Positions 50,843 through 62,047 of a stretch of DNA of 64,000 nucleotides are shown here, piece by piece (the first letter of the stretch is position 1; every line of letters begins with the position of its first letter). The notes under the pieces were generated by a model. The model was not told where the DNA came from. It did not search any database and saw only the letters and a list, made by a program, of their open reading frames with translations. Location: the NCBI GenBank assembly GCA_900541935.1, contig UQLZ01000003.1, positions 1 through 64,000 of the forward strand, read 5' to 3'. The stretch comes from an uncultured Prevotellaceae bacterium (lineage in GTDB: Bacteria > Bacteroidota > Bacteroidia > Bacteroidales > Muribaculaceae). A program made the position numbers and the translations under genes.

Positions 50843-51733
50843 TTAAATCAGTTCCAAAATCTTATCCGTTTCGCCAGGTTGTAGCCATACCATTAACTGG
50901 TCCTTGGCATACCATGTAAGTTGCTTTTTTGCATATACCCTTGTATTTTTCTGTATTCTCGCAACGGCAGTGTCAAAATCCATTGTTCCGTCCATCCAAG
51001 CAAACATTTCTTTATATCCAACAGTGTTGAGAGAGTTAAGATGGCGTAGGTGATAAACGCTTTTAGCCTCTTCAACCAATCCGTTTTCTACCATTTTCTC
51101 AACTCGTAGGTTTATTCTGTTGAAAAGTTCTTCGCGGGGAAGATTAATTCCCGTTTTGATAATACGGAACGGTCTTTGCTTAACGGTATTAGTCCGTAGT
51201 GAAGTATATGTTGTCCCTGCTTGTCGGCAGATTTCTATTGCGTGGATAACGCGTTTCATGTTCTTAAGGTCAACGATGCTATAATGTTCCGGGTCGAGGG
51301 CTTTTAGTATTTCTCTCATTTCGTCATCGCCCTTTTCGTGCCATTCATCGTATGTCGCTTGGCGGATTTCGTCGCTAATGGTCGGAATATTGTCAATGCC
51401 CTTGCATACAGCATCGATATACATCATTGAGCCTCCGCACATAACGGCAAAGTCGCTTTTTTCGAAAAGACTTGGTAGCAGGTTAATTGCGTCTTCTTCA
51501 AATTGAGCGGCGCTGTAGTATTGGTCAAGGTCGAAAATGCCGACAAAATGATGCTTGACCGTGTCTAACTGCTCTGTTGTTGGAGCAGCCGTACCGATAG
51601 GGATTCCGCGATAGATTTGGCGGGAGTCGGCAGAAATGATTTCCGCATTTAACTTAAGGGCCAAATCTATCGCAGTATCTGTTTTCCCGGAGCCCGTAGG
51701 GCCGGTTATTACTATCAGTGTTTTCTCTGCCAC
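50843..51733 (-). CDS. miaA: tRNA dimethylallyltransferase
   Basis: A 296-residue enzyme that adds the dimethylallyl group to A37 of tRNAs reading UNN codons. P-loop ITGPTGSGKTDTA, SADSRQIYRGIPIGTAAP, the HHFVGIFDLDQYYSAAQF substrate motif and the C-terminal KKQLTWYAKD segment are all present. The GTG start shares one base with the pepT stop codon (TAGTG), so translation is coupled. Length is normal. Confidence 0.95.
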   Translation of the reverse strand: MAEKTLIVITGPTGSGKTDTAIDLALKLNAEIISADSRQIYRGIPIGTAAPTTEQLDTVKHHFVGIFDLDQYYSAAQFEEDAINLLPSLFEKSDFAVMCGGSMMYIDAVCKGIDNIPTISDEIRQATYDEWHEKGDDEMREILKALDPEHYSIVDLKNMKRVIHAIEICRQAGTTYTSLRTNTVKQRPFRIIKTGINLPREELFNRINLRVEKMVENGLVEEAKSVYHLRHLNSLNTVGYKEMFAWMDGTMDFDTAVARIQKNTRVYAKKQLTWYAKDQLMVWLQPGETDKILELI

Positions 51734-52953
51734 TATTTTTCAGCAACAAGTTTACAGATTTCAACTACAACGTCGGTAGCCTTTTCCATTGATTGTACTG
51801 GAACATACTCGAATCGTCCGTGAAAATTCAGTCCTCCAGCGAAAATATTCGGGCATGGAAGGCCTTTAAATGAAAGTTGGGCTCCGTCAGTACCGCCACG
51901 GATAGGTTGCACTTTTGGTGTTATGTCTGAGTTCAACATTGCTTGCTTTGCAATGTCAATGATATACATAACCGGCTCGATTTTTTCACGCATGTTATAG
52001 TATTGGTCCTTTATCTCTATAGAGGCACAGCCAGGAAATTCGTGGTTGATTTTTCTTACAAGATGCTCAAGTTCTTTTTTTCTGCGTCCGAAGCGGTCCA
52101 TATCGTGGTCGCGGATAATGTAAGTCAATGTTGTTTCTTCAACAGTTCCTTCAAATCCAACGAGGTGGTAGAAACCTTCGTATTCTTCAGTATGTTCAGG
52201 AGTTTCCCAGCGCGGAAGCATGATAGAGAATTGGTTTGCAATTCTGATTGAGTTAATCATTTTGTGCTTAGCATATCCAGGATGAACGTTTCTGCCCTTG
52301 AAAGTAACTTTGGCAGCAGCAGCGTTGAAGTTTTCGTATTCAAGTTCGCCAATAGCACCTCCGTCCATAGTATATGCGAAATCTGCGCCGAAATGCTCAA
52401 CGTCGAATTTGTGAGCACCAAGACCGATTTCTTCGTCAGGGTTAAAGCCTACTCTTATTTTGCCGTGCTTGATTTCCGGGTGAGCGATAAGAAACTCCAT
52501 CGCAGTGATGATTTCGGCAACGCCTGCCTTGTCGTCAGCACCGAGGAGGGTTTTACCGTCGGTAACAACGATGTCCTGACCAACGTAGTCTTTCAATTCA
52601 GGAAAATCTTTTTGAGAAAGGACAACACCGTTTTCCGCATCAAGGGTGATGTCGCCACCATCGTAGTTCTTAACGATACGAGGGTTTACGTGGCGACCTG
52701 ACATATCGGGAGAAGTATCGAGATGCGCTATAAATCCTACTGTAGGAACTTCTTTGTCGATATTGGAAGGAAGGGTTGCCATAAGGTAACCGTTTTCATC
52801 AAGAGAGATGTCTTCCAATCCTATTTTTTTCAACTCTTTTTCCAATGCTTGTGCAAAAATCATCTGACCTGGAGTTGATGGAGTCAGGTTAGTCAATTCG
52901 TCGCTTTGAGTATCAAATTTGGTGTAACTCAAAAATCTGTCTAAGACATTCAT
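51733..52953 (-). CDS. pepT: Peptidase T (tripeptidase)
   Basis: A 406-residue zinc aminotripeptidase of the M20 family, which removes the N-terminal residue of tripeptides in the cytoplasm. Metal-site motifs: [53 protein letters not shown] and [20 protein letters not shown] with the NLHGxxE-like segment [19 protein letters not shown] -7 element lies 58 bp upstream on the minus strand (53018-53011). It leads a two-gene unit with miaA. Confidence 0.94.
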   Translation of the reverse strand: MNVLDRFLSYTKFDTQSDELTNLTPSTPGQMIFAQALEKELKKIGLEDISLDENGYLMATLPSNIDKEVPTVGFIAHLDTSPDMSGRHVNPRIVKNYDGGDITLDAENGVVLSQKDFPELKDYVGQDIVVTDGKTLLGADDKAGVAEIITAMEFLIAHPEIKHGKIRVGFNPDEEIGLGAHKFDVEHFGADFAYTMDGGAIGELEYENFNAAAAKVTFKGRNVHPGYAKHKMINSIRIANQFSIMLPRWETPEHTEEYEGFYHLVGFEGTVEETTLTYIIRDHDMDRFGRRKKELEHLVRKINHEFPGCASIEIKDQYYNMREKIEPVMYIIDIAKQAMLNSDITPKVQPIRGGTDGAQLSFKGLPCPNIFAGGLNFHGRFEYVPVQSMEKATDVVVEICKLVAEK

Positions 52954-53094
52954 ATTGGTTGGTTTTATTGTTTCTCTGTTGTTTGATACGCTTATTTGCT
53001 TATTTATCTACAAAGTTATAACAAAATCCTCAAATGTCGTTTATTATAGTAATAAAAAAGAAGTTTGGCATTTAGAGCAAACTTTTAATGCAGA

Positions 53095-53130
53095 AAATGG
53101 GGTTGCAAATTTTTGTATGCAACCCCATTT
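53095..53130 (-). terminator. Hairpin terminator between lipoprotein gene and pepT
   Basis: A 13-bp perfect stem (AAATGGGGTTGCA at 53095-53107 with 53118-53130) sits 19 bp after the lipoprotein stop on the minus strand. It has no long T-run. Confidence 0.65.
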
Positions 53131-53148
53131 GATTAATTTGTATAGTTG

Positions 53149-54003
53149 TTAGTTTTGTTGCTTTGGTTTCGGGAAGATTGAGGCAGAAGTGCTAATAGTG
53201 TGCATAACGCCCTTGAAGTTGCACTTGTACGCAGACGACAATTCTGTGCCGTTTTTACTAACCTTGATGTCGATGTCAGTAAAAGCAAATTGTTCGTATG
53301 GCTTGTCTCCAATTTCAGGAATTGCATTGCTTGTTGAGATAGTGTATCCTCCTTCAGAAGGAACAACTGGCAAGTTCTTAACTTCCATAGTCATAGCAGG
53401 CATACCTTCAGCGAATTTGGCATTTCTGATAGTCATAGTAGCAGTTTTTGAGTCTGTCAACTTTAGTGTTACTGTAGCATCACTGTTGAAGCTTTTGCCG
53501 TTTGCTGGAGTTGTAATGGTAGTTCCGTAGAAATTGGCATCTTTTCCAACAACAGAAACTTTGTATCGTCCGTCAACTTTATAAGAAATTTCGAAAATGT
53601 AGTTTTCTTGAAGAAAGCCTTGTACCTCAGTGTAATATGCGAAAATTTTACCCTCAAGGTCTGTCAGTTTACGGTCGTTGCCACTTTCTAAAAATACTTC
53701 TCCCGGAACTTTGAACTTATATCCTCCGTTTTCGTCAAAACTTAATTCAATGTTTTTGATTGAAAACATAACAGGACTGAGATCGTTGCGGAGGCTTACA
53801 TTCATTCGCATGTCGAATAATAAGTTTGTAAAGTCAATCTTCAAGTCATAGTTTCCAGCGGTAAGGGCTTTAGTGTTGTCTGACTCGTCACTAACTGAGT
53901 TGTAGCAAGTGAATCCTGTGTTTACAACATACTTTGGGTCTTCGCTGTTAGAGCAAGAGATAATGGCGAAAGCCAATACGATTAATGTTAGTAGTTTTTT
54001 CAT
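53149..54003 (-). CDS. Lipoprotein with calycin-like beta domains, partner of a TonB-dependent receptor
   Basis: A 284-residue lipoprotein (signal MKKLLTLIVLAFAIISCSNSEDPKY given in part; lipobox Cys near 17) of all-beta composition with two similar halves (about 25-150 and 160-280). The later half, with TMTIRNAKFAEGMPAM and an ELSSAYKCNFKG end, recalls calycin-like lipoproteins of Bacteroidota. It lies 14 bp downstream of the TonB-dependent receptor on the same strand, so it is probably its surface or periplasmic ligand-binding partner. I do not recognise a precise family; ligand unknown. Confidence 0.5.
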   Translation of the reverse strand: MKKLLTLIVLAFAIISCSNSEDPKYVVNTGFTCYNSVSDESDNTKALTAGNYDLKIDFTNLLFDMRMNVSLRNDLSPVMFSIKNIELSFDENGGYKFKVPGEVFLESGNDRKLTDLEGKIFAYYTEVQGFLQENYIFEISYKVDGRYKVSVVGKDANFYGTTITTPANGKSFNSDATVTLKLTDSKTATMTIRNAKFAEGMPAMTMEVKNLPVVPSEGGYTISTSNAIPEIGDKPYEQFAFTDIDIKVSKNGTELSSAYKCNFKGVMHTISTSASIFPKPKQQN

Positions 54004-54017
54004 TTTTTTATTTGTGT

Positions 54018-56252
54018 TTAAATGTTTATTTTAATTGTTGCTCCAAATCTTGCGGGCTTTCCTCTTTGTAGAAATTCGTGCTTTATAGAAACGAAGTAAA
54101 ATGTTGAATACTGCGTCCCTGTGATGTTTTTTGCCCATATTTGAAGAGAAGCTTTTTCAGCGCTTAGTTTGATTCCTGCATTTAGCAAAGCGTAAAAATT
54201 CTGATGAAGACTGTTTTTTTCATTCCAGTATATTTTTCCAGCGCATGTGGTGCTTGCGTCAAATGTTATGTATTTAAGATACCCGTCCCCAAGTCTAAGT
54301 GAATAGGCGGCACTGGCGTTTAGAGTATTCATGGGAGCATGAGGAACGAATTTTCCAGAATAGTTGTTTTGCCCATCGTTAAAGTTGATGAATTTAGCAT
54401 TGGTGTATCCGTAACTTGCGTTGATTGTTAATCTGTTGACAGGCCTTGCGGTAACAGATATTTCCGCACCTATGCTTCTTGATTTTCCTGCATTTGCCAT
54501 GATTCTTCCTGTTGTTGTCCCTTCAGGGAATACTGTCAGTTGCTGGTCTCTGCAATCGATATAGAATGCTGCTGCTTCTGTTTGAATTTTGCCGTCGGCA
54601 AGGGAGATGTGCCCGCCAATTTCATAGTTCCAACTTTTTTCCGGTTTGTATCCTATTATTTCGTTGATTGTATATAGTTTGTCAATACCCATTTCGTTCA
54701 TCAGTTCCTGTTGCAAAACGTCGGAGAACATTTGTGTGTTGAATCCGCCTGCCTTATATCCTTTGCTGAGACTTGCAAAGAGGTGGCAGTTGCTGTTTAT
54801 TTTGTAAAAAACAGAAATTTTAGGTAAAAGTTCATTGAAACTTTTTGAGAGGGAACCTTTCGTGTGGATGTTAATTTCTTTGTGCTTGTATATCTCTTTG
54901 GAGTTCTCTGTTACGTGGAATATTGTGTAGTTTGTGTTGCAGTCGCTGTTATAGTTGAGTTTTGTATGTTCATGGTCGATGCGGAGGCCTGCTGTTAGAG
55001 TAAACTTGTCAATGTCAATGCTTATTTCTCCGTATGCGGCAAGTCCGTAAGACGGCATTTTGAATTTAGATCCGAGTACGAAACTATTAGAGTCCCATTC
55101 AATAGGGTATATCGGATTCATTTCGTTAGGTTTTTTTATTATAAGTTCCTCGATGCCTGTTTGCTTGAATGTAACAGGAGCGTCCATTTCAGTTCTTTTG
55201 AAAAAACCGAAAGCACCAGTAAGCCATTTGATTTTCTTGTTTCCGTTGCTTTTAATGATTAGGTCTTGAGTAATTCCGTGCTCCTTTTTTTTCTGTGTTA
55301 GGGTAAAGTACGGTTGCGGAAGAAAGTCTTGGTCGAGTGTCATATTGTCGTTGAGGAACTGGTAACTGGTAATGCTCGAGATAGAAACATCTTCCAGATT
55401 TGCCTTTATTGTCAGACCGTCGAGAATGGAAGTGCGACGATAGAAGCACGTGTCGTTATATGCTATCTCACCTGTTTTTACATATTCGTAAGCGTATCCG
55501 CCTTGGCGGACTACTGTTGAACTTGCTGCATTTTCTATTGCAATGTTTTCTTTTGGTTTCCATATAGTTTTTAGGCTTATGCGTCCAGAATTTTCCTTGT
55601 CGCAATTTTCTCCGTTGAAGTTGTTTTTAAAGAATCCGCTGCCGTGTCGGTACGTAATTGTTGCACCTAAGCCAAACTGTTCGCTTGTCTTGTTATAGTA
55701 TCCTATGTTGGCATTTATGGAATTTCCGTTGCCGTATCCGAGTGATATTCTCGTGCCTTGATAATCGAAAGGTGATATGGTTTGAACGTTGATTACTCCG
55801 CCCATTGTGTTTCTTCCGTACAGAGTGCTTTGAGGCCCTCTGGCTATCTCCATTGTTTCGATGTCTGAGATGTCAAAGTCATAGTTATCTTTGTTCAGTA
55901 AAGGAATGTTATCAATATTCATTCCAACGACTGGCTGGTCTATTCTTGCTCCAATGCCACGTACGTAAATGGATGAAGTTATTCTTGAGCCGTAGTCTGG
56001 AATGTAGAAGTTAGGTGCTATTGCAGTTGCATCCTTTGCCGATAGAATGCCGAGTCTTTCTGCTGTGCTTCTGTCTATTAAAGTTTTAGCCCTTGCCTTG
56101 CTTTCGGTAGCCGTTGATTTGATTGCTGTTACGTTTATTTCTTTCAGGAATAGGGTATCAGAACCTATTGAACCTTTGGATAGAAACGGAATTGTTGCCA
56201 ATATGATAACAAAATATATTCTCACTTTTTTTTGCCTGCAAAGTAATTGCAT
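54018..56252 (-). CDS. TonB-dependent receptor (non-SusC type)
   Basis: An outer-membrane receptor of about 744 residues of the FecA/CirA type: signal peptide (QKKVRIYFVIILATIPFLSKG), TonB-box-like LKEINVTAIKS, plug (about 45-165) with the SSIYVRGIGARIDQPVVG and MEIARGPQSTLYGRNTMGGVINV motifs, and a 22-strand barrel. The C-terminus ends FGATIKINI. It lacks the SusC N-terminal domain, so it takes up a small ligand such as an iron complex, haem or cobalamin, not glycans. The start is uncertain: a promoter-like TTACTTTG overlaps the ATG at 56252 (56245-56238 on this strand), which would favour the GTG at 56225, giving a good 20-residue signal peptide; the ATG at 56294 is less likely. Confidence 0.85.
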   Translation of the reverse strand: MQLLCRQKKVRIYFVIILATIPFLSKGSIGSDTLFLKEINVTAIKSTATESKARAKTLIDRSTAERLGILSAKDATAIAPNFYIPDYGSRITSSIYVRGIGARIDQPVVGMNIDNIPLLNKDNYDFDISDIETMEIARGPQSTLYGRNTMGGVINVQTISPFDYQGTRISLGYGNGNSINANIGYYNKTSEQFGLGATITYRHGSGFFKNNFNGENCDKENSGRISLKTIWKPKENIAIENAASSTVVRQGGYAYEYVKTGEIAYNDTCFYRRTSILDGLTIKANLEDVSISSITSYQFLNDNMTLDQDFLPQPYFTLTQKKKEHGITQDLIIKSNGNKKIKWLTGAFGFFKRTEMDAPVTFKQTGIEELIIKKPNEMNPIYPIEWDSNSFVLGSKFKMPSYGLAAYGEISIDIDKFTLTAGLRIDHEHTKLNYNSDCNTNYTIFHVTENSKEIYKHKEINIHTKGSLSKSFNELLPKISVFYKINSNCHLFASLSKGYKAGGFNTQMFSDVLQQELMNEMGIDKLYTINEIIGYKPEKSWNYEIGGHISLADGKIQTEAAAFYIDCRDQQLTVFPEGTTTGRIMANAGKSRSIGAEISVTARPVNRLTINASYGYTNAKFINFNDGQNNYSGKFVPHAPMNTLNASAAYSLRLGDGYLKYITFDASTTCAGKIYWNEKNSLHQNFYALLNAGIKLSAEKASLQIWAKNITGTQYSTFYFVSIKHEFLQRGKPARFGATIKINI

Positions 56253-56389
56253 TTTTTTGTAATGGGCAATCACTATTTGTTGTGATTTTGGCATTATTCA
56301 ACCAGAAATATTAAAACTTTTGAATTATTAACTTTTTAGTATTTTTATTATTATTTTTAAAATGGCGGGTAAAAAAAACATTGTCAATT

Positions 56390-56403
56390 GGCGGAAATCC
56401 GCC
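56390..56403. promoter_or_regulatory. Perfect palindrome in the nuo promoter, candidate operator
   Basis: GGCGGA-AA-TCCGCC is an exact inverted repeat placed between the -33-like ATTG (56387-56390) and the -7 TATATTTG (56413-56420). It is GC-rich in an AT-rich region and fits a dimeric regulator site. Which protein binds is unknown. Confidence 0.5.
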
Positions 56404-56412
56404 GAAATTTGC

Positions 56413-56420
56413 TATATTTG
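56413..56420 (+). promoter_or_regulatory. -7 element of the nuo/atp promoter
   Basis: TATATTTG is a perfect TAnnTTTG match. The ATTG 22 bp upstream is a poor -33. The leader before nuoA is about 105 bp. Confidence 0.65.
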
Positions 56421-56528
56421 CAACGAATTTTATATGTTGCATAGGGTATGAAATGTAACCTGCTACTTGTGAGACGGTTATATGTCAGCCTTGCGTTATT
56501 TGAATAAATATTTTAAGTAATTACATAC

Positions 56529-56903
56529 ATGGTTTTATCAATTTTTGGTATTCAAAGTACAACGACGGCATTGGTCGCAGCTATTTCCGGGTTGGCATTA
56601 GTTTTTCTTGGATTGTGGTTAGCTGGCTTGATAGGCCCTCGTTCGTATGCTCCTCAAAAAAGTGAGGCTTACGAGTGCGGTATCCCTACGCGAGGTGAGA
56701 GTATGGTTCAATTCAAGGTTGGATATTATTTGTTTGCTATCCTTTTCTTGATGTTTGATGTTGAAACTGTATTCTTGTTCCCTTGGGCGGTTATAGCCAA
56801 GAGTATGGGAACTGCATCAATTATGGCTGTTGCTGTGTTTATGGGTGTTTTGATTTTAGGTCTTGCTTACGCATGGAAGAAAGGAGCGTTGGAATGGAAG
56901 TAA
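56529..56903 (+). CDS. nuoA: NADH-quinone oxidoreductase subunit A
   Basis: A 124-residue three-helix membrane subunit of complex I. The hallmark loop YECGIPTRGESMVQFKVGYY lies between helices 1 and 2, and LFLMFDVETVFLFPWAV carries the conserved acidic pair. In Bacteroidota complex I lacks the NADH-binding E, F and G subunits and probably takes electrons from another donor. It starts the operon and overlaps nuoB by 10 bp. Confidence 0.96.
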   Translation: MVLSIFGIQSTTTALVAAISGLALVFLGLWLAGLIGPRSYAPQKSEAYECGIPTRGESMVQFKVGYYLFAILFLMFDVETVFLFPWAVIAKSMGTASIMAVAVFMGVLILGLAYAWKKGALEWK

Positions 56904-57514
56904 AGATAAAAGGAATGAAGAGGGAGGACTTCAACGATAATGAGTACATCGATAATCTCGTTGAAGAACTTAAATCCAACGGTCAGAATGTTGTTGTCGG
57001 CAAATTGGACCAGTTGATAAACTGGGGTCGCTCTAATTCTTTGTGGCCATTGACATTCGCAACAAGTTGCTGCGGTATTGAATTTATCAGTCTTGGTGCT
57101 GCACGTTACGATATGGCTCGCTTTGGTTTTGAGGTGGCTCGTTCAAGCCCACGTCAGGCTGACTTTATGATGGTAGCAGGTACAATCGTTCATCGAATGG
57201 CTCCAGTATTCCGCCGTCTTTATGAGCAACTTGCAGAACCGAAATATGTTATCGCAGTAGGTGGTTGCGCAATTTCAGGAGGACCATTCCGAAACTCTTA
57301 TCACGTTGTAAAGGGTATTGACACTGTCGTTCCTGTTGATGTGTTCATTCCTGGTTGCCCTCCAAGACCAGAGGCAATGTTTTATGGAATGATGCAATTG
57401 CAGAGAAAGGTCAAAGTGGAAAGATTCTTTGGTGGAGTTAACAGAAAGAAAACGCGTGAGGATTTCTTCAGAGAAAATCCGGGTATCGCTGAAAGAGAAC
57501 ATGTTCAAGAATAA
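56894..57514 (+). CDS. nuoB: NADH-quinone oxidoreductase subunit B
   Basis: A 206-residue peripheral subunit holding the terminal 4Fe-4S cluster N2, which hands electrons to quinone. Cluster ligands appear as FATSCCGIEF, AVGGCAISGG and FIPGCPPRPE. Start set at MEVKIKGMKR (56894), overlapping nuoA by 10 bp; the longer frame upstream runs through nuoA in another frame. The C-terminal basic tail KKTREDFFRENPGIAERE is in keeping with Bacteroidota versions. Eleven bp separate it from nuoCD. Confidence 0.97.
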   Translation: MEVKIKGMKREDFNDNEYIDNLVEELKSNGQNVVVGKLDQLINWGRSNSLWPLTFATSCCGIEFISLGAARYDMARFGFEVARSSPRQADFMMVAGTIVHRMAPVFRRLYEQLAEPKYVIAVGGCAISGGPFRNSYHVVKGIDTVVPVDVFIPGCPPRPEAMFYGMMQLQRKVKVERFFGGVNRKKTREDFFRENPGIAEREHVQE

Positions 57515-57525
57515 TTTTGTAAATT

Positions 57526-59145
57526 ATGGCTGATATTAAAGATACTATTAAAAATATATGTCCTGAAGTCGTATTCGAGGAAAATGAGGTATTGACAGTT
57601 GCTGTCCCTGACAAATGCTGGCATAATGTGGCTGTAGCTATCAAGGAGGCTGGCTATGAATGGCTTACTGCTCTTATTGGAGAGGACTTTGGAGAAGCAC
57701 TTGGATGTGTTTATTACTTTACCTCTGTAAAAGATAACTCTAAACTTTCTGCAATTGTTAAGACTGAGGACCGTGAGAATCCGATGATTCACTCTGTCTC
57801 AGATTTGTGGAAAGACGCTTTGCTTGAAGAACGTGAGGTTTATGACTTCTACGGTATCAAGTTTATCAACCACCCTGATATGCGCAGACTTTTCTTGCGT
57901 AATGACTGGGTGGGTTTCCCATTGAGAAAAGATTACGACGAATCAGAAGAGTTGAACCCTGTTCGCCTTTATCACGAAGAGGTTGACGATTCATCTGTTA
58001 CTTATGTCGAGGATGAAAACGGCAAGGTCTCTGCAAAGAAGGTTGACGTGTTCACTTCTGACGAATTTGTTGTCAATATAGGTCCGCAGCACCCTGCTAC
58101 TCACGGTGTGTTAAGGTTCAGAACTTCACTTGACGGTGAGGAAATTAAGAAAATAGACCTTGTATGTGGTTATATCCATAGAGGTATTGAAAAACTTTCA
58201 GAGAAGTTGACTTATGCTCAAAGCACTCACTTCTTTGATAGAATGGACTACTTCTCTGCTTTGCCAAACGAGCACTGTCTTTGCATGTGCGTGGAAAAGG
58301 CTCTCGGTATTGAGGTTCCACGCAGAGCGCAGGTTATCCGCGTTATGGTTGACGAATTGTCGCGTATTGCATCTCACTTGCTCTTCTTCGGAACTTACTG
58401 TATGGACCTTGGTGCAACAACAGCGCTTTTCTACGGTTTGAGAGAAAGAGAGACTATCCTAGATATCCTTGAGGAAACTTGCGGTGCGAGAATGTCGTTT
58501 AACTATGATGTTATCGGTGGTGTTCGCGAAGATATTCATCCGAATTTCGTTCAACGCGTTAAGGACTTTATCCCAGTAATGTATAAGGCGTTGAAGGAGT
58601 ATCACACACTTGTTACCGGTAACGTTATCTTCAAGAACCGCTTGATTGGCGTTGGTATGCTTAGCAAGGAAGACGCTATCTCTTACGGCGTTGCAGGTCC
58701 TTCTGGACGTGCATCAGGCTGGGCTTGTGATATCCGTAAGGTTAATCCTTACTCAATTTATAGCGAACTCGACTTTGAGGAAGTTATCATGACTGGTTGT
58801 GATTCTTTCGACAGATACCTTGTCCGTATGAAAGAAATTGAGCAATCGCTTAAGATTCTTGAGCAATTGGTTGACAATATCCCAGAAGGCGAATACTGTG
58901 CGAAAGTTCCTAAAATTATCAAGTTGCCTGTTGGCCACTGGTATCAGGAAGTTGAGGCATGTCGAGGTGCATTCGGTGTTTATATCGACAGTAAGGGAGA
59001 AAAGACTCCTTATAGAATGAAGGTAAATGGAACATGCTTGCGACTTGCTGGCGTTGTTGATCATCTTACACGCGGTTCTAAGATTGCTGACTTGATTACA
59101 ATTGGCGGTTCTTTGGACTATGTTGTTCCTGATATTGACAGATAA
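57526..59145 (+). CDS. nuoCD: Fused NADH-quinone oxidoreductase subunits C and D
   Basis: A 539-residue fusion of the 30-kDa (about 1-150) and 49-kDa (about 175-539) subunits. The C part has DLWKDALLEEREVYDFYGIKF and HPDMRRLFLRNDW; the D part has FVVNIGPQHPATHGVLRF, the DLVCGYIHRGIEKLSEKLTY quinone-site region (with the His of the quinone site) and DRMDYFSALPNEH. Fusion of C and D is usual in Bacteroidota. It links the Fe-S arm to the membrane arm and forms most of the quinone pocket. Confidence 0.97.
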   Translation: MADIKDTIKNICPEVVFEENEVLTVAVPDKCWHNVAVAIKEAGYEWLTALIGEDFGEALGCVYYFTSVKDNSKLSAIVKTEDRENPMIHSVSDLWKDALLEEREVYDFYGIKFINHPDMRRLFLRNDWVGFPLRKDYDESEELNPVRLYHEEVDDSSVTYVEDENGKVSAKKVDVFTSDEFVVNIGPQHPATHGVLRFRTSLDGEEIKKIDLVCGYIHRGIEKLSEKLTYAQSTHFFDRMDYFSALPNEHCLCMCVEKALGIEVPRRAQVIRVMVDELSRIASHLLFFGTYCMDLGATTALFYGLRERETILDILEETCGARMSFNYDVIGGVREDIHPNFVQRVKDFIPVMYKALKEYHTLVTGNVIFKNRLIGVGMLSKEDAISYGVAGPSGRASGWACDIRKVNPYSIYSELDFEEVIMTGCDSFDRYLVRMKEIEQSLKILEQLVDNIPEGEYCAKVPKIIKLPVGHWYQEVEACRGAFGVYIDSKGEKTPYRMKVNGTCLRLAGVVDHLTRGSKIADLITIGGSLDYVVPDIDR

Positions 59146-59177
59146 TTAATAGAGTAATAATAAGAAAAAATATAATT

Positions 59178-60254
59178 ATGTTTGACTTCAGTATAGTCAC
59201 AAGTTGGTTCGATTCGTTGCTTAATGGCTTTTTGCCTGTTTGGGCAACAACTATTATAGAATGTCTTATCATTGGAATAGGCTTGATATTGGTTTATGCC
59301 CTTCTTGCACTATTCTATATCTATTATGAGCGTAAATTCTGCGGTGCTATCCAATGCCGTATCGGTCCTAATCGTGTAGGACCTATGGGATTGCTCCAGA
59401 GTTTTGCTGATATGTTCAAGATGCTTATCAAAGAGTTGATTCCTATTAATCATATCGACAAGTTCCTTTTCGGTCTTGCTCCGTACCTCGTTGTTGGTGC
59501 ATCATTGACAGCGTTTGCAGTGCTTCCTTGGGGTAATGGTTTGCAGATTGTCGATTTTAATATCGGTATCTTCTTCTTAATCGCTGTTTCTTCAATCGGC
59601 GTTCTTGGTATTTTGTTGGCAGGTTGGTCTTCAAATAACAAGTTCACTCTTATTGGTGCAATGCGAAGCGGTGCACAAATGGTAAGTTACGAGTTGTCAA
59701 TAGGTTTGTCTATTATGACAATGGTATTGCTTGCTGGAACGATGTCGATTACAGGCATTGTAGAAGGTCAGAAAGACTTGTGGTTCATCTTCCAAGGTCA
59801 CTTGCCAGCTCTTATTGCGTTCCTTGTATATATGGTAGCAGGTACAGCGGAAACAAACCGTGGTCCGTTCGACTTGCCAGAGGCTGAGTCGGAATTGACA
59901 GCAGGTTACCATACAGAGTATTCTGGTCTGCATTTTGGTTACTTCTACCTTGCCGAATATTTGAATATGTTTATTGTAGCAGGTGTTGCGTCTCTTCTTT
60001 TCTTTGGAGGTTGGATGCCTCTTCATATCCCTGGATGGGATGCCTTCAATGAGGTTATGGACTATATTCCGTCTGTTATCTGGTTCGTTGGCAAGGCAGT
60101 TGCACTTTCTGCAATTATTATGTGGTTCAAATGGACTTTCCCTCGCTTGCGTATCGACCAGTTGCTCGCATTTGAGTGGAAATATCTTTTACCGCTGAAT
60201 TTATTAAACCTTATTGTGATGTTGATTGTTGTAGCATTTGGATTGCACTTCTAA
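59178..60254 (+). CDS. nuoH: NADH-quinone oxidoreductase subunit H
   Basis: A 358-residue, eight-helix membrane subunit that joins the quinone pocket to the proton channels. Conserved loops: YYERKFCGAIQCRIGPNRVGPMGLLQSFADMFKML (in two halves), NKFTLIGAMRSGAQMVSYELS, AETNRGPFDLPEAESELTAGYHTEYSG with the acidic residues of the E-channel, and WFKWTFPRLRIDQLL. In most Bacteroidales nuoI, J, K, L, M and N follow; here the next gene, 35 bp away, is atpD. No truncation within nuoH is seen. Confidence 0.96.
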   Translation: MFDFSIVTSWFDSLLNGFLPVWATTIIECLIIGIGLILVYALLALFYIYYERKFCGAIQCRIGPNRVGPMGLLQSFADMFKMLIKELIPINHIDKFLFGLAPYLVVGASLTAFAVLPWGNGLQIVDFNIGIFFLIAVSSIGVLGILLAGWSSNNKFTLIGAMRSGAQMVSYELSIGLSIMTMVLLAGTMSITGIVEGQKDLWFIFQGHLPALIAFLVYMVAGTAETNRGPFDLPEAESELTAGYHTEYSGLHFGYFYLAEYLNMFIVAGVASLLFFGGWMPLHIPGWDAFNEVMDYIPSVIWFVGKAVALSAIIMWFKWTFPRLRIDQLLAFEWKYLLPLNLLNLIVMLIVVAFGLHF

Positions 60255-60283
60255 TCAATTATAATAAATCACATTTTAAGTAA

Positions 60284-61795
<1,512 letters not shown>

Positions 61796-61809
61796 CAGAT
61801 TATTTAATA

Positions 61810-62046
61810 ATGACACTAAAAGTAATTTCAGCGGAAAAAATCCTGTTCAGCGGCGAGGTGGAATTAGTCACTTTGCCGGGAGAGATGGGAGAGTTCACAG
61901 TTCTGCATAATCACGCATCGCTTGTTTCTGCTCTTGTTCCTGGTGTTATCACTTATGATGACAAATCAGCAGAGCGAAAGACCATCTCCATTGACGGAGG
62001 TATTGTCGATGTTGATAATAATGTAGTGTCAGTATGTGTATATTAG
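61810..62046 (+). CDS. atpC: ATP synthase F1 subunit epsilon
   Basis: A 78-residue short epsilon made of the N-terminal beta-sandwich only (TLKVISAEKILFSGEVELVTLPGEMGEFTVLHNHASL); the C-terminal helical pair that blocks ATP hydrolysis in E. coli is missing, as in most Bacteroidota. It follows atpD by 14 bp and precedes atpB with one base between stop and start. Confidence 0.93.
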   Translation: MTLKVISAEKILFSGEVELVTLPGEMGEFTVLHNHASLVSALVPGVITYDDKSAERKTISIDGGIVDVDNNVVSVCVY

Positions 62047-62047
62047 T

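Noticed and set aside
56529..60254. Absence of nuoE, nuoF and nuoG as gene loss
   Set aside because: Bacteroidota complex I normally lacks these subunits; only the absence of nuoI-N after nuoH is unusual.
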